Source: Eledone cirrhosa (lineage: Eukaryota > Mollusca > Cephalopoda > Octopoda > Eledonidae). From it: DNA of 64,000 nt. The translations under genes and the position numbers were made by a program. This document shows, in pieces, positions 13,470 to 28,300 of the stretch. The notes beneath the pieces are model-generated. The model had not been told where the DNA came from and did not search any database. It saw only the letters and a program-made list of their open reading frames with translations. The stretch's first letter is position 1. Every line of letters begins with the position of its first letter. The stretch is taken from contig OZ024743.1 in NCBI GenBank assembly GCA_964016885.1, positions 10,711,439 through 10,775,438 of the forward strand, in the 5' to 3' direction.

Positions 13470-15695
13470 TTAGGCAGGTATAAATTTGGTGGTGGTTTGG
13501 GTTGTTTCAACAGGTATAAATGAGGTGGTGGTTTCTTGTTGTTTCAACAGGTATAAATGAAGTGGTGATTTGGTGTTGTTTCAGCAGGTATAAATAAGGT
13601 GGAGGTTTGGTGTTATTTCAACAGGTATAAATAAAGTGATGGTTTGGGTTATTTCAACAGGTATAAATAAGGTTGGTGGTTTGGTGTTGTTTCAACAGGT
13701 ATAAATTTGGTGATGGTTTGGTGTTGTTTCAACAGGTATAAATAAGGTGGTAGTTTGGTGTTATTTCAACAGCTATAAATAAGGTGGTGGTTTGGAGTTG
13801 TTTAAACGGGTATAGATAAAGTGGTGGTTTGGTGTTGTTTCAGCAGGTATAAATAAGGTGGAGGTTTGGTGTTATTTCAACAGGTATAAATAAGGTGATG
13901 GTTTGGTGTTGTTTCAACAGGTATAAATGAGGTGGTGATTTGGTGTTGTTTCAGCAGGTATAAATAAGGTGGTTATTTGGTGTTTTTTCAGCAGGTATAA
14001 ATAAATTGGTGGTTTGGTGTTATTTCAACAGGTATAAAGAAGGTGGTGGTTTGGTGTTATTTCAACAGATATAAATTTGGTGGTGGTTTGCTGTTGTTTC
14101 AACAGGTATAAATGAGGTGGTGATTTGGTGTTGTTTCAACAGGTATAAATAAGGTGGTGGTTTGGGTTGTTTCAACAGGTATAAAGAATGTGGTGGTTTG
14201 GGTTGTTTCAACAGGTATAAATGAGGTGTTTGTTTGGTGTTGTTTTAACAGGTATAAATTTGGTGATGGTTTGGTGTTGTTTCAACAGGTAGAAATGAGG
14301 TGGTGATTGGGTGTTGTTTCAACAGGTATAAATAAGGTGGTGGTTTGGTGTTGTTTCAACAGGTAGAAATGAGGTGGTGGTTTGGTGTTGTTTTAACAGG
14401 TATAAATTTGGTGGTGGTTTGGTGTTGTTTCAACAGTTATAAATGAGGTGGTGGTTTGGTGTTGTTTCAACAGGTATAAAGAAGGTGGTGGCTTGGTGTT
14501 GTTTCAACAGGTATAATTGAGGTGCTGGTTTGGTGTTATTTCAACAGAGTATAAATATGATGGTGGTTTGGGGTTGTTTCAACAGGTATAAATAAGATGG
14601 TGGTTTGGTGTTCTTTCAACAGGTATAAATAAAGTTGTGATTTGCTGTTGTTTCAACAGGTATAAATTTGGTGATGGTTTGGTGTTATTTCAACAGGTAT
14701 AAATAAGGTGGTGGTCTGGTGTTGTTTTAACAGGTATAAATTTGGTGATGGTTTGGTGTTGTTTCAACAGGTATAAAGAAGGTGGTGGTTTGGTTTTATT
14801 TCAACAGGTATAAATAAAGTGGTGGTTTGGTGTTATTTCAACAGGTATAAATCTGGTGGTGGTTTGGTGTTGTTTCAAAACGTATAAATAAGGTGGTTGT
14901 TTGGTTTTGTTTCAGCAGGTATAAATAAGGTGGTGGTTTGGTGTTTTTTCAACAGGTATAAATTTGGTGGTGGTTTGGGTTGTTTCAACAGGTATAAATG
15001 AGGTGGTGGTTTGGTGTTGTTTCAACAGGTATAAATGAGGTGGTGGTTTGGTGTTGTTTCAACAGGTAGAAATGAGGTGGTGGTTTGGTGTTGTTTTAAC
15101 AGGTATAAATTTGGTGATGGTTTGGTGTTGTTTCAACAGGTATAAAGAAGGTGGTGGTTTGGTTTTATTTCAACAGGTATAAATAAAGTGATGGTTTGGT
15201 TTATTTCAACAGGAATAAATAAGGTGGTGGTTTGGTGTTGTTTCAACAGGTATAAATAAGGTGGTGGTTTGGTGTTATTTCAACAGGTATAAATATGGTG
15301 ATGGTTTGGTGTTGTTTCAACAGGTATAAACTTTGTGGTGGTTTGGTGTTGTTTCAACAGGTATAAATGAGGTGGTGATTTGGTGTTGTTTCAACAGGTA
15401 TATATTTGGTGATGGTTTGGTGTTATTTCAATAGTTATAAATAAGGTGGTGGTTTGGGTTGTTTCAAAAGGTAAAAATGAGGTGGTGGCTTGGTGTTGTT
15501 TCAGCAGGTATAAATAAGGTGGTGGTTTGGTGTTGTTTCAAAAGGTATAAATTTGGTGATGTTTTGGTGTTATTTCAACAGGTATAAATATGGTGGTGGT
15601 TTGGTGTTGTTTTAACAGGTATAAATAAAGTGATGGTTTGGGTTGTTTCAACAGGTATAAAGAAGGTGGTGGTTTGGTGCTGTTTCAACAGGTAT
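13470..15695. repeat. Satellite 2.4-kb duplication, copy A
   Basis: The order of unit variants here is repeated at about 15,905-18,205. Measured offsets are 2,435 bp (13,561 to 15,996), 2,398 bp (14,511 to 16,909) and 2,510 bp (15,581 to 18,091). The steps are 37 bp and 112 bp. The odd base is explained by an extra C in ATTTCGGTGATGG near 17,178. Whole units were gained or lost after the duplication. Confidence 0.85.
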
Positions 15696-15904
15696 AAACT
15701 TTGTGGTGGTTTGGTGTTGTTTCAACAGGTATAAATGAGGTGGTGATTTGGTGTTGTTTCAACAGGTATATATTTGGTGATGGTTTGGTGTTATTTCAAT
15801 AGTTATAAATAAGGTGGTGGTTTGGGTTGTTTCAAAAGGTAAAAATGAGGTGGTGGCTTGGTGTTGTTTCAGCAGGTATAAATAAGGTGGTGGTTTGGTG
15901 TTGT

Positions 15905-18205
15905 TTCAGCAGGTATAAATTTGGTGGTGGTTTGGGTTGTTTCAACAGGTATAAATGAGGTGGTGGTTTGGTGTTGTTTCAACAGGTATAAATGAAGTGG
16001 TGATTTGGTGTTGTTTCAGCAGGTATAAATAAGGTGGAGGTTTGGTGTTATTTCAACAGGTATAAATAAAGTGATGGTTTGGGTTATTTCAACAGGTATA
16101 AATAAGGTTGGTGGTTTGGTGTTGTTTCAACAGGTATAAATAAGGTAGTAGTTTGGTGTTATTTCAACAGGTATAAATAAGGTGGTGGTTTGGAGTTGTT
16201 TAAACGGGTATAGATAAAGTGGTGGTTTGGTGTTGTTTCAGCAGGTATAAATAAGGTGGAGGTTTGGTGTTATTTCAACAGGTATAAATAAGGTGATGGT
16301 TTGGTGTTGTTTCAACAGGTATAAATGAGGTGGTGATTTGGTGTTGTTTCAGCAGGTATAAATAAATTGGTGGTTTGGTGTTATTTCAACAGGTATAAAG
16401 AAGGTAGTGGTTTGGTGTTATTTCAACAGGTATAAATTTGGTGGTGGTTTGCTGTTGTTTCAACAGGTATAAATGAGGTGGTGATTTGGTGTTGTTTCAA
16501 CAGGTATAAATAAGGTGGTGGTTTGGGTTATTTCAACAGGTATAAAGAATGTGGTGGTTTGGGTTGTTTCAACAGGTATAAATGAGGTGTTTGTTTGGTG
16601 TTGTTTTAACAGGTATAAATTTGGTGATGGTTTGGTGTTGTTTCCACAGGTATAAATAAGGTGGTGGTTTGGTGTTGTTTCAACAGGTAGAAATGAGGTG
16701 GTGATTGGGTGTTGTTTCAACAGGTATAAATAAGGTGGTGGTTTGGTGTTGTTTCAACAGGTAGAAATGAGGTGGTGGTTTGGTGTTGTTTTAACAGGTA
16801 TAAATTTGGTGGTGGTTTGGTGTTGTTTCAACAGTTATAAATGAGGTGGTGGTTTGGTGTTGTTTCAACAGGTATAAAGAAGGTGGTGGCTTGGTGTTGT
16901 TTCAACAGGTATAATTGAGGTGCTGGTTTGGTGTTATTTCAACAGAGTATAAATATGATGGTGGTTTGGGGTTGTTTCAACAGGTATAAATAAGATGGTG
17001 GTTTGGGGTTGTTTCAACAAGTATATATTTGGTGGTGTTTTGGTGTTGTTTCAACAGGTATAAATGAGGTGGTGGTTTGGTGTTGTTTCAACAGGTATAA
17101 ATAAGGTGGTGGTTTGGTGTTCTTTCAACAGGTATAAATAAGGTTGTGATTTGCTGTTGTTTCAACAGGTATAAATTTCGGTGATGGTTTGGTGTTATTT
17201 CAACAGGTATAAATAAGGTGGTGGTCTGGTGTTGTTTTAACAGGTATAAATTTGGTGATGGTTTGGTGTTGTTTCAACAGGTATAAAGAAGGTGGTGGTT
17301 TGGTTTTATTTCAACAGGTATAAATAAAGTGGTGGTTTGGTGTTATTTCAACAGGTATAAATCTGGTGGTGGTTTGGTGTTGTTTCAAAACGTATAAATA
17401 AGGTGGTTGTTTGGTTTTGTTTCAGCAGGTATAAATAAGGTGGTGGTTTGGTGTTTTTTCAACAGGTATAAATTTGGTGGTGGTTTGGGTTGTTTCAACA
17501 GGTATAAATGAGGTGGTGGTTTGGTGTTGTTTCAACAGGTATAAATGAGGTGGTGGTTTGGTGTTGTTTCAACAGGTTGAAATGAGGTGGTGGTTTGGTG
17601 TTGTTTTAACAGGTATAAATTTGGTGATGGTTTGGTGTTGTTTCAACAGGTATAAAGAAGGTGGTGGTTTGGTTTTATTTCAACAGGTATAAATAAAGTG
17701 ATGGTTTGGTTTATTTCAACAGGTATAAATAAGGTGGTGGTTTGGTGTTGTTTCAACAGGTATAAATAAGGTGGTGGTTTGGTGTTATTTCAACAGGTAT
17801 AAATATGGTGATGGTTTGGTGTTGTTTCAACAGGTATAAACTTTGTGGTGGTTTGGTGTTGTTTCAACAGGTATAAATGAGGTGGTGATTTGGTGTTGTT
17901 TCAACAGGTATATATTTGGTGATGGTTTGGTGTTATTTCAATAGTTATAAATAAGGTGGTGGTTTGGGTTGTTTCAAAAGGTAAAAATGAGGTGGTGGCT
18001 TGGTGTTGTTTCAGCAGGTATAAATAAGGTGGTGGTTTGGTGTTGTTTCAACAGGTATAAATTTGGTGATGTTTTGGTGTTATTTCAACAGGTATAAATA
18101 TGGTGGTGGTTTGGTGTTGTTTTAACAGGTATAAATAAAGTGATGGTTTGGGTTGTTTCAACAGGTATAAAGAAGGTGGTGGTTTGGTGCTGTTTCAACA
18201 GGTAT
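15905..18205. repeat. Satellite 2.4-kb duplication, copy B
   Basis: Downstream partner of about 13,470-15,695. Rare diagnostic units are shared by both copies: TATAATTGAGGTGCTGG (14,511 and 16,909) and CAACAGAGTATAAATATGATGG. A pair of AAAAATGAGGTGGTGGCTTGG units also occurs near 15,470 and 17,985. Scattered single-base differences separate the copies. Confidence 0.85.
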
Positions 18206-21200
18206 AAATTTGCTGATGGTTTGGTGTTGTTTCAACAGGTATAAATTTTGTGGTGGTTTGGTGTTGTTTCAACAGGTATAAATTTGGTGATGGTTTGGTG
18301 TTATTTTAACAGGTATAAATAAGGTGGTGGTTTGGGTTGTTTCAAAAGGTATAAATAAGGTGGTCGTTTGGGTTGTTTCAAACAGTATAAATAAGGTGGT
18401 GGTTTGGTGTTGTTTCAACAGGTATAAATAAGGTGGTGGTTTGGTGTTGTTTTAACAGGTATAAACTTGGTGGTGGTTTGGTGTTATTTGAATAGGTATA
18501 AATAAGGTGGTGGTTTGGGTTGTTTCAAAAGGTATGAATGAGGTGGTGGCTTGGTCTTTTTTCAACAGGTATAACTGAGGTGGTGGTTTGGTGTTGTTTC
18601 AACAGGTATAAATTTGGTGATGGTTTGGTGTTATTTGAATAGGTATAAATGAGGTGGTGGTTTGGTCTTTTTTCAACAGGTATAAATGAGGTGGTGGTTT
18701 GGTGTTGTTTCAACAGGTATAAATTTGGTGATGGTTTGGTGTTATTTGAATAGGTATGAATGAGGTGGTGGGTTGGTCTTTTTTCAACAGGTATAAATGA
18801 GGTGGTGGTTTGGTGTTGTTTCAACAGGTATAAATAATGTGGTGGTTAGGTGTTGTTTCAACAGGTATAAAGAAGGTTGTGATTTGCTTTTCTTTCAACA
18901 GGTATAAATGAGGTGGTGGTTTAGTGTTGTTTCAACAGGTATAAATTTCGGTGATGGTTTGGTGTTTTTTCAACAGGTATAAAGAAGGTGGTGGTTTGGT
19001 GTTGTTTTAACAGGTATAAATTTGGTGATGGTTTGGTGTTGTTTCAACAGGTATAAATAAGGTGGTGGTTTGGTTTTATTTCAACAGGTATAAATAAAGT
19101 GGTGGTTTGGGTTGTTTCAACAGGTATAAATGAGGTGGTGGTTTGGTGTTGTTTCAACAGGTATAAATAAAGTGGTGATTTGGTGTTGTTTCAGCAGGTA
19201 TAAATAAGGTGGAGGTTTGGTGTTATTTCAACAGGTATAAATAAAGTGATGTTTTGGGTTATTTCAACAGGTATAAATAAGGTGGTGGTTTGGTGTTGTT
19301 TCAACAGGTATAAATTTGGTGATGGTTTGGTGTTGTTTCAACAGGTATAAATAAGGTGGTGGTTTGGTGTTATTTCAACAGGTATAAATAAGGTGGTGGT
19401 TTGGTGTTGTTTAAACGGGTATAGATAAAGTGGTGGTTTGGTGTTGTTTCAGCAGGTATAAATAAGGTGGAGGTTTGGTGTTATTTCAACAGGTATAAAT
19501 AAGGTGGTGATTTGGTGTTGTTTCAGCAGGTATAAAGAAGGTGGTGATTTGGTGTTTTTTCAGCAGGTATAAAGAAGGTGGTGGTTTGGTGTTATTTCAA
19601 CAGGTATTAATTTGGTGGTGTTTTGCTGTTGTTTCAACAGGTATAAATGAGGTGGTGATTTGGTGTTGTTACAACAGGTATAAATAAGGTGGTGGTTTGG
19701 GTTGTTTCAACAGGTATAAAGAAGGTGGTGGTTTGGGTTGTTTCAACAGGTATAAATGAGGTGGTGGTTTGGTGTTGTTTTAACAGGTATAAATTTGGTG
19801 ATGGTTTGGTGTTGTTTCAACAAGTATATATTTGGTGGTGTTTTGGTGTTGTTTCAACAGGTATAAATGAGGTGGTGGTTTGGTGTTGTTTCAACAGGTA
19901 TAAATAAGGTGGTGGTTTGGTGTTGTTTCAACGGGTATAAATAAGGTTGTGATTTGCTGTTGTTTCAACAGGTATAAATGAGGTGGTGGTTTGGTGTTGT
20001 TTCAACAGGTATAAGTTTCGGTGATGGTTTGGTGTTATTTCAACAGGTATAAATAAGGTGGTGGTTTGGTGTTGTTTCAACAGGTATAAATAAGGTGTTG
20101 GTTTGGTTTTATTTCAACAGGTATAAATAAAGTGGTGGTTTAGTGTTGTTTCAAAAGGTATAAATAAGGTGGTGGTTTGGTTTTATTTCAGCAGGTATAA
20201 ATAAGGTGGTGGTTTGGTGTTGTTTCAAAAGGTATAAATAAGGTGGTGGTTTGGTGTTGTTTCAAAACGTATAAATAAGGTGGTGGTTTGGTTTTGTTTC
20301 AGCAGGTATAAATAAGGTGGTGGTTTGGTGTTATTTCAACAGGTATAAATTTGCTGGTGGTTTGGGTTGTTTCAACATGTATAAATGAGGTGGTGGTTTG
20401 GTGTTGTTTCAACAGGTATAAATGAGGTGGTGGTTTGGTGTTGTTTTAACAGGTATAAATTTGGTGATGGTTTGGTGTTGTTTCAACAGGTATAAAGAAG
20501 GTGGTGGTTTGGTTTTATTTCAACAGGTATAAACAAAGTGATGGTTTGGTTTATTTCAAAAGGTATAAATAAGGTGGTGGTTTGGTGTTATTTCAACAGG
20601 TATAAATAAGGTGATGGTTTGGTGTTGTTTCAACAGGTATAAACTTTGTGGTAGTTTGGTGTTGTTTCAACAGGTGTAAATAAGGGGTGGTTTGGTGTTG
20701 TTTCAACAGGCATAAATTTGGTGATGGTTTGGTGTTATTTCAACAGGTATAAATAAGGTGGTGGTTTGGTGTTGTTTTAACAGGTATAAATAAAGTGATG
20801 GTTTGGGTTGTTTCAACAGGTATAAAGAAGGTGGTGGCTTGGTGCTGTTTCAACAGGTATAAATTTGGTGATGGTTTGGTGTTATTTTAACAGGTATAAA
20901 TAAGGTGGTGGTTTGGGTTGCTCCAAAAGGTATAAATAAGGTGGTGGTTTGGGTTGTTTCAAACGGTATAAATAAGGTGGTGGTTTAGTGTTGTTTCAAC
21001 AGGTATAAATGAGGTGGTGGTTTGGGTTGTTTCAAAAGGTATGAATGAGGTGGTGGCTTGGTCTTTTTTCAACAGGTATAAATGAGGTGGTGATTTGGTG
21101 TTGTTTCAACAGGTATAAATAAGGTGGTGGTTTGGTGTTGTTTCAACAGGTATATATAAGGTTGTGATTTGCTGTTGTTTCAACAGGTATAAATGAGGTG

Positions 21201-24200
21201 GTGTTTTGGTGTTGTTTCAACAGGTATAAATTTGGTGATGGTTTGGTATTGTTTCAATAGGTATAAATAAGGTGGTGGTTTGGTTTTATTTCAACAGGTA
21301 TAAATAAAGTGGTGGTTTGGTGTTGTTTCAGCAGGTATAAATAAGGTGGTGGTTTGGTGTAATTTCAACAGGTATAAATTTGGTGGTGGTTTGGTGTTGT
21401 TTCAAAACGTATAAATAAGGTGGTGGTCTGGTTTTGTTTCAGCAGGTATAAATAAGGTGGTGGTTTGGTGTTATTTCAACAGGTATAAATTTGGTGGTGG
21501 TTTGGGTTGTTTCAACAGGTATAAATGAGGTGGTGGTTTGGTGTTGTTTCAACAGGTATAAATGAGGTGGTGGTTTGGTGTTGTTTCAACAGGTAGAAAT
21601 GAGGTGGTGGTTTGGTGTTGTTTTAACAGGTATAAATTTGGTGATGATTTGGTGTTGTTTCAACAGGTATAAAGAAGGTGGTGGTTTGGTTTTATTTCAA
21701 CAGGTATCAATAAAGTGATGGTTTGGTTTATTTCAACAGGTATAAATAAGGTGGTGGTTTGGTGTTGTTTCAACAGGTATAAATAAGGTGGTGGTTTGGT
21801 GTTATTTCAACAGGTATAAATGAGGTGGTGGTTTGGTGTTGTTTCAACAGGTATAAATGAGGTGGTGGTTTGGTGTTGTTTTAACAGGTATAAATTTGGT
21901 GATGCTTTGGTGTTGTTTCAACAGGTATAAATAAGGTGGTGGTTTGGTGTTATTTCAACAGATATAAATAAGGTGATGGTTTGGTGTTGTTTCAACTGGT
22001 ATATACTTTGTGGTGGTTTGGTGTTGTTTCAACAGGTATAAATGAGGTGGTGATTTGGTGTTGTTTCAACAGGTATATATTTGGTGATGGTTTGGTGTTA
22101 TTTCAATAGTTATAAATAAGGTGGTGGTTTGGGTTGTTTCAAAAGGTATGAATGAGGTGGTGGCTTGGTGTTGTTTCAACAGGTATAAATAAGGTGGTGG
22201 TTTGGTGTTGTTTCAACAGGTATAAATTTGGTGATGGTTTGGTGTTATTTCAACAGGTATAAATAAGGTGGTGGTTTGGTGTTGTTTTAACAGGTATAAA
22301 TAAAGTGATGGTTTGGGTTGTTTCAACAGGTATAAAGAAGGTGGTGGTTTGGTGCTGTTTCAACAGGTATAAATTTGGTGATGGCTTGGTGTTGTTTCAA
22401 CAGGTATAAACTTTATGGTGGTTTGGTGTTGTTTCAACAGGTATAAATTTGGTGATGGTTTGGTGTTATTTTAACAGGTATAAATAAGGTGGTGATTTGG
22501 GTTGTTTCAAAAGGAATAAATAAGGTAGTGGTTTGGGTTGTTTCAAACGGTATAAATAAGGTGGTGGTTTGGTGTTGTTTTAACAGGTATAAATTTGGTG
22601 ATGGTTTGGTGTTATTTGAATAGGTATAAATAAGGTGGTGGTTTGGGTTGTTTCAAAAGGTATGAATGAGGTGGTGGCTTGGTCTTTTTTCAACAGGTAT
22701 AAATGAGGTGGTGGTTTGGTGTTGTTTCAACAGGTATAAATAAGGTGGTGGCTTGGTGTTGTTTCAGCAGGTATAAATAAGGTGGTGGTTTGGTGTTGTT
22801 TCAACAGGTATAAATTTGGTGATGTTTTGGTGTTATTTCAACAGGTATAAATATGGTGGTGGTTTGGTGTTGTTTTAACAGGTATAAATAAAGTGATGGT
22901 TTGGGTTGTTTCAACAGGTATAAAGAAGGTGGTGATTTGGTGCTGTTTCAACAGGTATAAATTTGGTGATGGTTTGGTGTTGTTTCAACAGGTATAAACT
23001 TTGTGGTGGTTTGGTGTTGTTTCAACAGGTATAAATTTGGTGATGGTTTGGTGTTATTTTAACAGGTATAAATAAGGTGGTGGTTTGGGTTGTTTCAAAA
23101 GGTATAAATAAGGTGGTGGTTTGGTGTTGTTTCAACAGGTATAAATAAGGTTGTGATTTGCTGTTGTTTCAACAGGTATAAATGAGGTGGTGGTTTGGTG
23201 TTGTTTCAACAGGTATAAATTTTGGTGATGGTTTAGTGTAGTTTCAACAGGTATAAATTTGGTGATGGTTTGGTGTTGTTTCAACAGGTATAAATAAGGT
23301 GGTGGTTTGGTGTTATTTCAACAGGTATAAAGAAGGTGGTGGTTTGGTGTTGTTTTAACAGGTATAAATTTGGTGATGGTTTGGTGTTGTTTCAACAGGT
23401 ATAAATAAGGTGGTGGTTTGGTTTTATTTCAACAGGTATAAATAAAGTGGTGGTTTGGTGTTGTTTCAAAAGGTATAAATAAGGTGGTGGTTTGGTTTTG
23501 TTTCAGCAGGTATAAATAAGGTGGTGGTTTGGTGTTATTTCAACAGGTATAAATTTGGTGGTAGTTTGGTGTTGTTTCAAAACGTATAAATAAGGTGGTG
23601 TTTTGGTTTTGTTTCAGCAGGTATAAATAAGGTGGTGGTTTGGTGTTATTTCAACAGGTATAAATTTGGTGGTGGTTTGGGTTGTTTCAACAGGTATAAA
23701 CGAGGTGGTGGTTTGGTGTTGTTTCAACAGGTATAAATGAGATGGTGGTTTGGTGTTGTTTCAACAGGTAGAAATGAGGTGTTGGTTTGGTGTTGTTTTA
23801 ACAGGTATAAATTTGGTGATGGTTTGGTGTTGTTTTAACAGGTATAAAGAAGGTGGTGGTTTGGTTTTATTTCAACAGGTATAAATAAAGTGATGGTTTG
23901 GTTTATTTCAACAGGTATAAATAAGGTGGTGGTTTGGTGTTGTTTCAACAGGTATAAACAAGGTGGTGGTTTGGTGTTATTTCAACAGGTATAAATAAGG
24001 TGGTGGTTTGGTTTTGTTTCAACAGGTATAAACTTTGTGGTGGTTTGGTGTTGTTTCAACAGGTATAAATGAGGTGGTGATTTGGTGTTGTTTCAACAGG
24101 TATATATTTGGTGATGGTTTGGTGTTATTTCAATAGTTATAAATAAGGTGGTGGTTTGGGTTGTTTCAAAAGGTATGAATGAGGTGGTGGCTTGGTGTTG

Positions 24201-25309
24201 TTTCAGCAGGTATAAATAAGGTGGTGGTTTGGTGTTGTTTCAACAGGTATAAATTTGGTGATGTTTTGGTGTTATTTCAACAGGTATAAATATGGTGGTG
24301 GTTTGGTGTTGTTTTAACAGGTATAAATAAAGTGATGGTTTGGGTTGTTTCAACAGGTATAAAGAAGGTGGTGATTTGGTGCTGTTTCAACAGGTATAAA
24401 TTTGGTGATGGTTTGGTGTTGTTTCAACAGGTATAAACTTTGTGGTGGTTTGGTGTTGTTTCAACAGGTATAAATTTGGTGATGGTTTGGTGTTATTTTA
24501 ACAGGTATAAATAAGGTGGTGGTTTGGGTTGTTTCAAACGGTATAAATAAGGTGGTGGTTTGGTGTTGTTTCAACAGGTATAAATAAGGTGGTGGTTTGG
24601 TGTTGTTTTAACAGGTATAAATTTGGTGATGGTTTGGTGTTATTTGAATAGGTATAAATAAGGTGGTGGTTTGGGTTGTTTCAAAAGGTATGAATGAGGT
24701 GGTGGCTTGGTCTTTTTTCAACAGGTATAAATGAGGTGGTGGTTTGGTTTTGTTTCAACAGGTATAAATTTGGTGATGGTTTGGTGTTATTTGAATAGGT
24801 ATAAATAAGGTGGTGGTTTGGGTTGTTGCAAAAGGTATGAATGACGTGATGTCTTGGTCTTTTTTCAACAGGTATAAATGAGGTGGTAGTTTGGTGTTGT
24901 TTCAACAGGTATAAATGAGGTGGTGATTTGGTGTTGTTTCAACAGGTATATATTTGGTGATTTTTTGGTGTTGTTTCAACAGGTATAAATAAGGTGATGG
25001 TTTGGTGTTGTTTCAACAGGTATAAATTTGGTGATGGTTTGGTGTTGTTTCAACAGGTATAAATGAGGTGGTGGTTTGGTGTTGTTTCAACCGGTATAAA
25101 CTTTGTGGTGGTTTGGTCTTGTTTCAACAGGTATAAATGAGGTGGTGGTTTGGTTTTTTTTCAACAGGTATAAATGAGGTGGTGGTTTGGGGCTGTTTCA
25201 ACAGGGATAAATGTGTTGATGGTTTGGTGTTTTTTCAACAGGTATAAATTTGGTGATGTTTTGGTGTTGTTTCAACAGGTATAAAGAGGGTGGTGGTTTG
25301 GTGTTGTTT

Positions 25310-28300
25310 CAACAGGTATAAAGAGGGTGGTGGTTTGGTGTTGTTTCAACAGGTATAAATGAGGTGCTGGTTTGGTATTATTTCAACAGAGTATAAATAA
25401 GATGGTGATTTGGGGTTGTTTCAACAGGTATAAAGAAGGTGGTGGTTTGGTGTTGTTTCAACAGGTATAAATGAGGTGGTGGTTTGGTGTTGTTTCAACA
25501 GGTATAAACGAGGTGGTGGTTTGGTGTTGTTTCAACAGGTATAAATGAGGTGGTGGTTTGGTGTTGTTTCAACAGGTATAAATTTGGTGATGATTTGGTG
25601 TTATTTCAACAGGTATAAATAAGGTGATGGTTTGGTGTTGTTTCAACAGGTATAAATGAGGTGGTGGTTTGGTGTTGTTTCAACAGGTATAAACGAGGTG
25701 GTGGTTTGGTGTTGTTTCAACAGGTATAAATGAGGTGGTGGTTTGGTGTTGTTTCAACAGGTATAAATTTGGTGATGATTTGGTGTTATTTCAACAGGTA
25801 TAAATAAGGTGGTGGTTTGGTGTTGTTTCAACAGGTATAAAGGAGGTGGTGGTTTGGTGTTGTTTCAACAGGTATAAACGAGGTGGTGGTTTGGTGTTGT
25901 TTCAGCAGGTATAAATAAGGTGGTGATTTGGTGTTGTTTAAACAGGTATAAATAAGGTGGTGGTTTGGTGTTGTTTAAACAGGTATAAATAAGGTGGTGG
26001 TTTGGTGTTGTTTCAACAGGTATAAATAAGGTGGTGTTTTGGTGTTATTTCAACAGGTATAAATTTGGTGGTGGTTTGCTGTTGTTTCAACAGGTATAAA
26101 TAAGGTGGTGGTTTGTGTTGTTTCAACAGGTATAAATGAGGTGGTGATTTGGTGTTGTTTCAACAGGTACAAATAAGGTGGTGGTTTGGTGTTGTTTCAA
26201 CAGGTATAAATGAGGTGGTGGTTTTGTGTTGTTTCAACAGGTATAAATGAGGTGGTGGTTTGGTGTTGTTTTAACAGGTATAAATTTGGTGATGGTTTGG
26301 TGTTGTTTCAACAGGTATAAATAAGGTGGTGGTTTGGTTTTATTTCAACAGGTATAAATATAGTGGTGGTTTGGTGTTGTTTCAAAAGGTATAAATAAGG
26401 TGGTGTTTTGGTGTTATTTCAACAGGTATAAATTTGGTGATGATTTGCTGTTGTTTCAACAGGTATAAATAAGGTGGGGGTTTGGGTTGTTTCAACAGGT
26501 ATAAATGAGGTGGTGATTTGGTGTTGTTTCAACTGGTACAAATAAGATGGTAGTTTGGTGTTGTTTCAACAGGTATAAATGAGGTGGTGATTTGGTGTTG
26601 TTTCAACAGGTATATATTTGGTGATGGTTTGGTGTTGTTTCAACAGGTATAAATAAGGTGATGGTTTGGTGTTGTTTCAACAGGTATAAATTTGGTGATG
26701 TTTTGGTGTTGTTTCAACAGGTATAAATGAGGTGGTGGTTTGGTGTTGTTTCAACCGGTATAAACTTTGTGGTGGTTTGGTCTTCTTTCAACAGGTATAA
26801 ATGAGGTGGTGGTTTGGTTTTGTTTCAACAGGTATAAATGAGGTGGTGGTTTGGGGCTGTTTCAACAGGGATAAATGTGTTGATGGTTTGGTGTTTTTTC
26901 AACAGGTATAAATTTGGTGATGGTTTGGTGTTTTTTCAACAGGTATACATTTGGCGATAGTTTGGTGTTGTTTCAACAGGTATAAATGAGGTGGTGGTTT
27001 GGTGTTGTTTCAACAGGTATAAAGAGGGTGGTGGTTTGGTGTTGTTTCAACAGGTATAAATGAGGTGCTGGTTTGGTATTATTTCAACAGAGTATAAATA
27101 AGATGGTGATTTGGGGTTGTTTCAACAGGTATAAAGAAGGTGGTGGTTTGGTGTTGTTTCAACAGGTATAAATGAGGTGGTGGTTTGGTGTTGTTTCAAC
27201 AGGTATAAACGAGGTGGTGGTTTGGTGTTGTTTCAACAGGTATAAATGAGGTGGTGGTTTGGTGTTGTTTCAACAGGTATAAATTTGTTGATGATTTGGT
27301 GTTATTTCAACAGGTATAAATGAGGTGGTGGTTTGGTGTTGTTTCAACAGGTATAAATTTGGTGATGATTTGGTGTTATTTCAACAGGTATAAATAAGGT
27401 GGTGGTTTGGTGTTGTTTCAACAGGTATAAAGGAGGTGGTGGTTTGGTGTTGTTTCAACAGGTATAAACGAGGTGGTCGTTTGGTGTTGTTTCAACAGGT
27501 ATAAAGGAGGTGGTGGTTTGGTGTTGTTTCAACAGGTATAAACGAGGTGGTGGTTTGGTGTTGTTTCAGCAGGTATAAATAAGGTGGTGATTTGGTGTTG
27601 TTTAAACAGGTATAAATAAGGTGGTGGTTTGGTGTTGTTTAAACAGGTATAAATAAGGTGGTGGTTTGGTGTTGTTTCAACAGGTATAAATAAGGTGGTG
27701 TTTTGGTGTTATTTCAAAAGGTATAAATGAGGTGGTGGTTTGGTGTTGTTTTAACAGGTATAAATTTGGTGATGGTTTGGTGTTGTTTCAACAGGTATAA
27801 ATAAGGTGGTGGTTTGGTTTTATTTCAACAGGTATAAATATAGTGGTGGTTTGGTGTTGTTTCAAAAGGTATAAATAAGGTGGTGTTTTGGTGTTATTTC
27901 AACAGGTATAAATTAGGTGGTGATTTGCTGTTGTTTCAACAGGTATAAATAAGGTGGGGGTTTGGGTTGTTTCAACAGGTATAAATGAGGTGGTGATTTG
28001 GTGTTGTTTCAACAGGTACAAATAAGGTGGTAGTTTGGTGTTGTTTCAACAGGTATAAATGAGGTGGTGGTTTGGTGTTGTTTCAACAGGTAGAAATGAG
28101 GTGGTGTTTTGGTGTTGTTTTAACAGGTATAAATTTGGTGATTGTTTGGTGTTGTTTCAACAGGTATAAAGAAGGTGGTGGTTTGGTTTTATTTCAACAG
28201 GTATAAATAAAGTGATGATTTGGTTTATTTCAACAGGTATAAATAAGGTGGTGGTTTGGTGTTGTTTCAACAGGTATAAATAAGGTGGTGGTTCGGTGTT

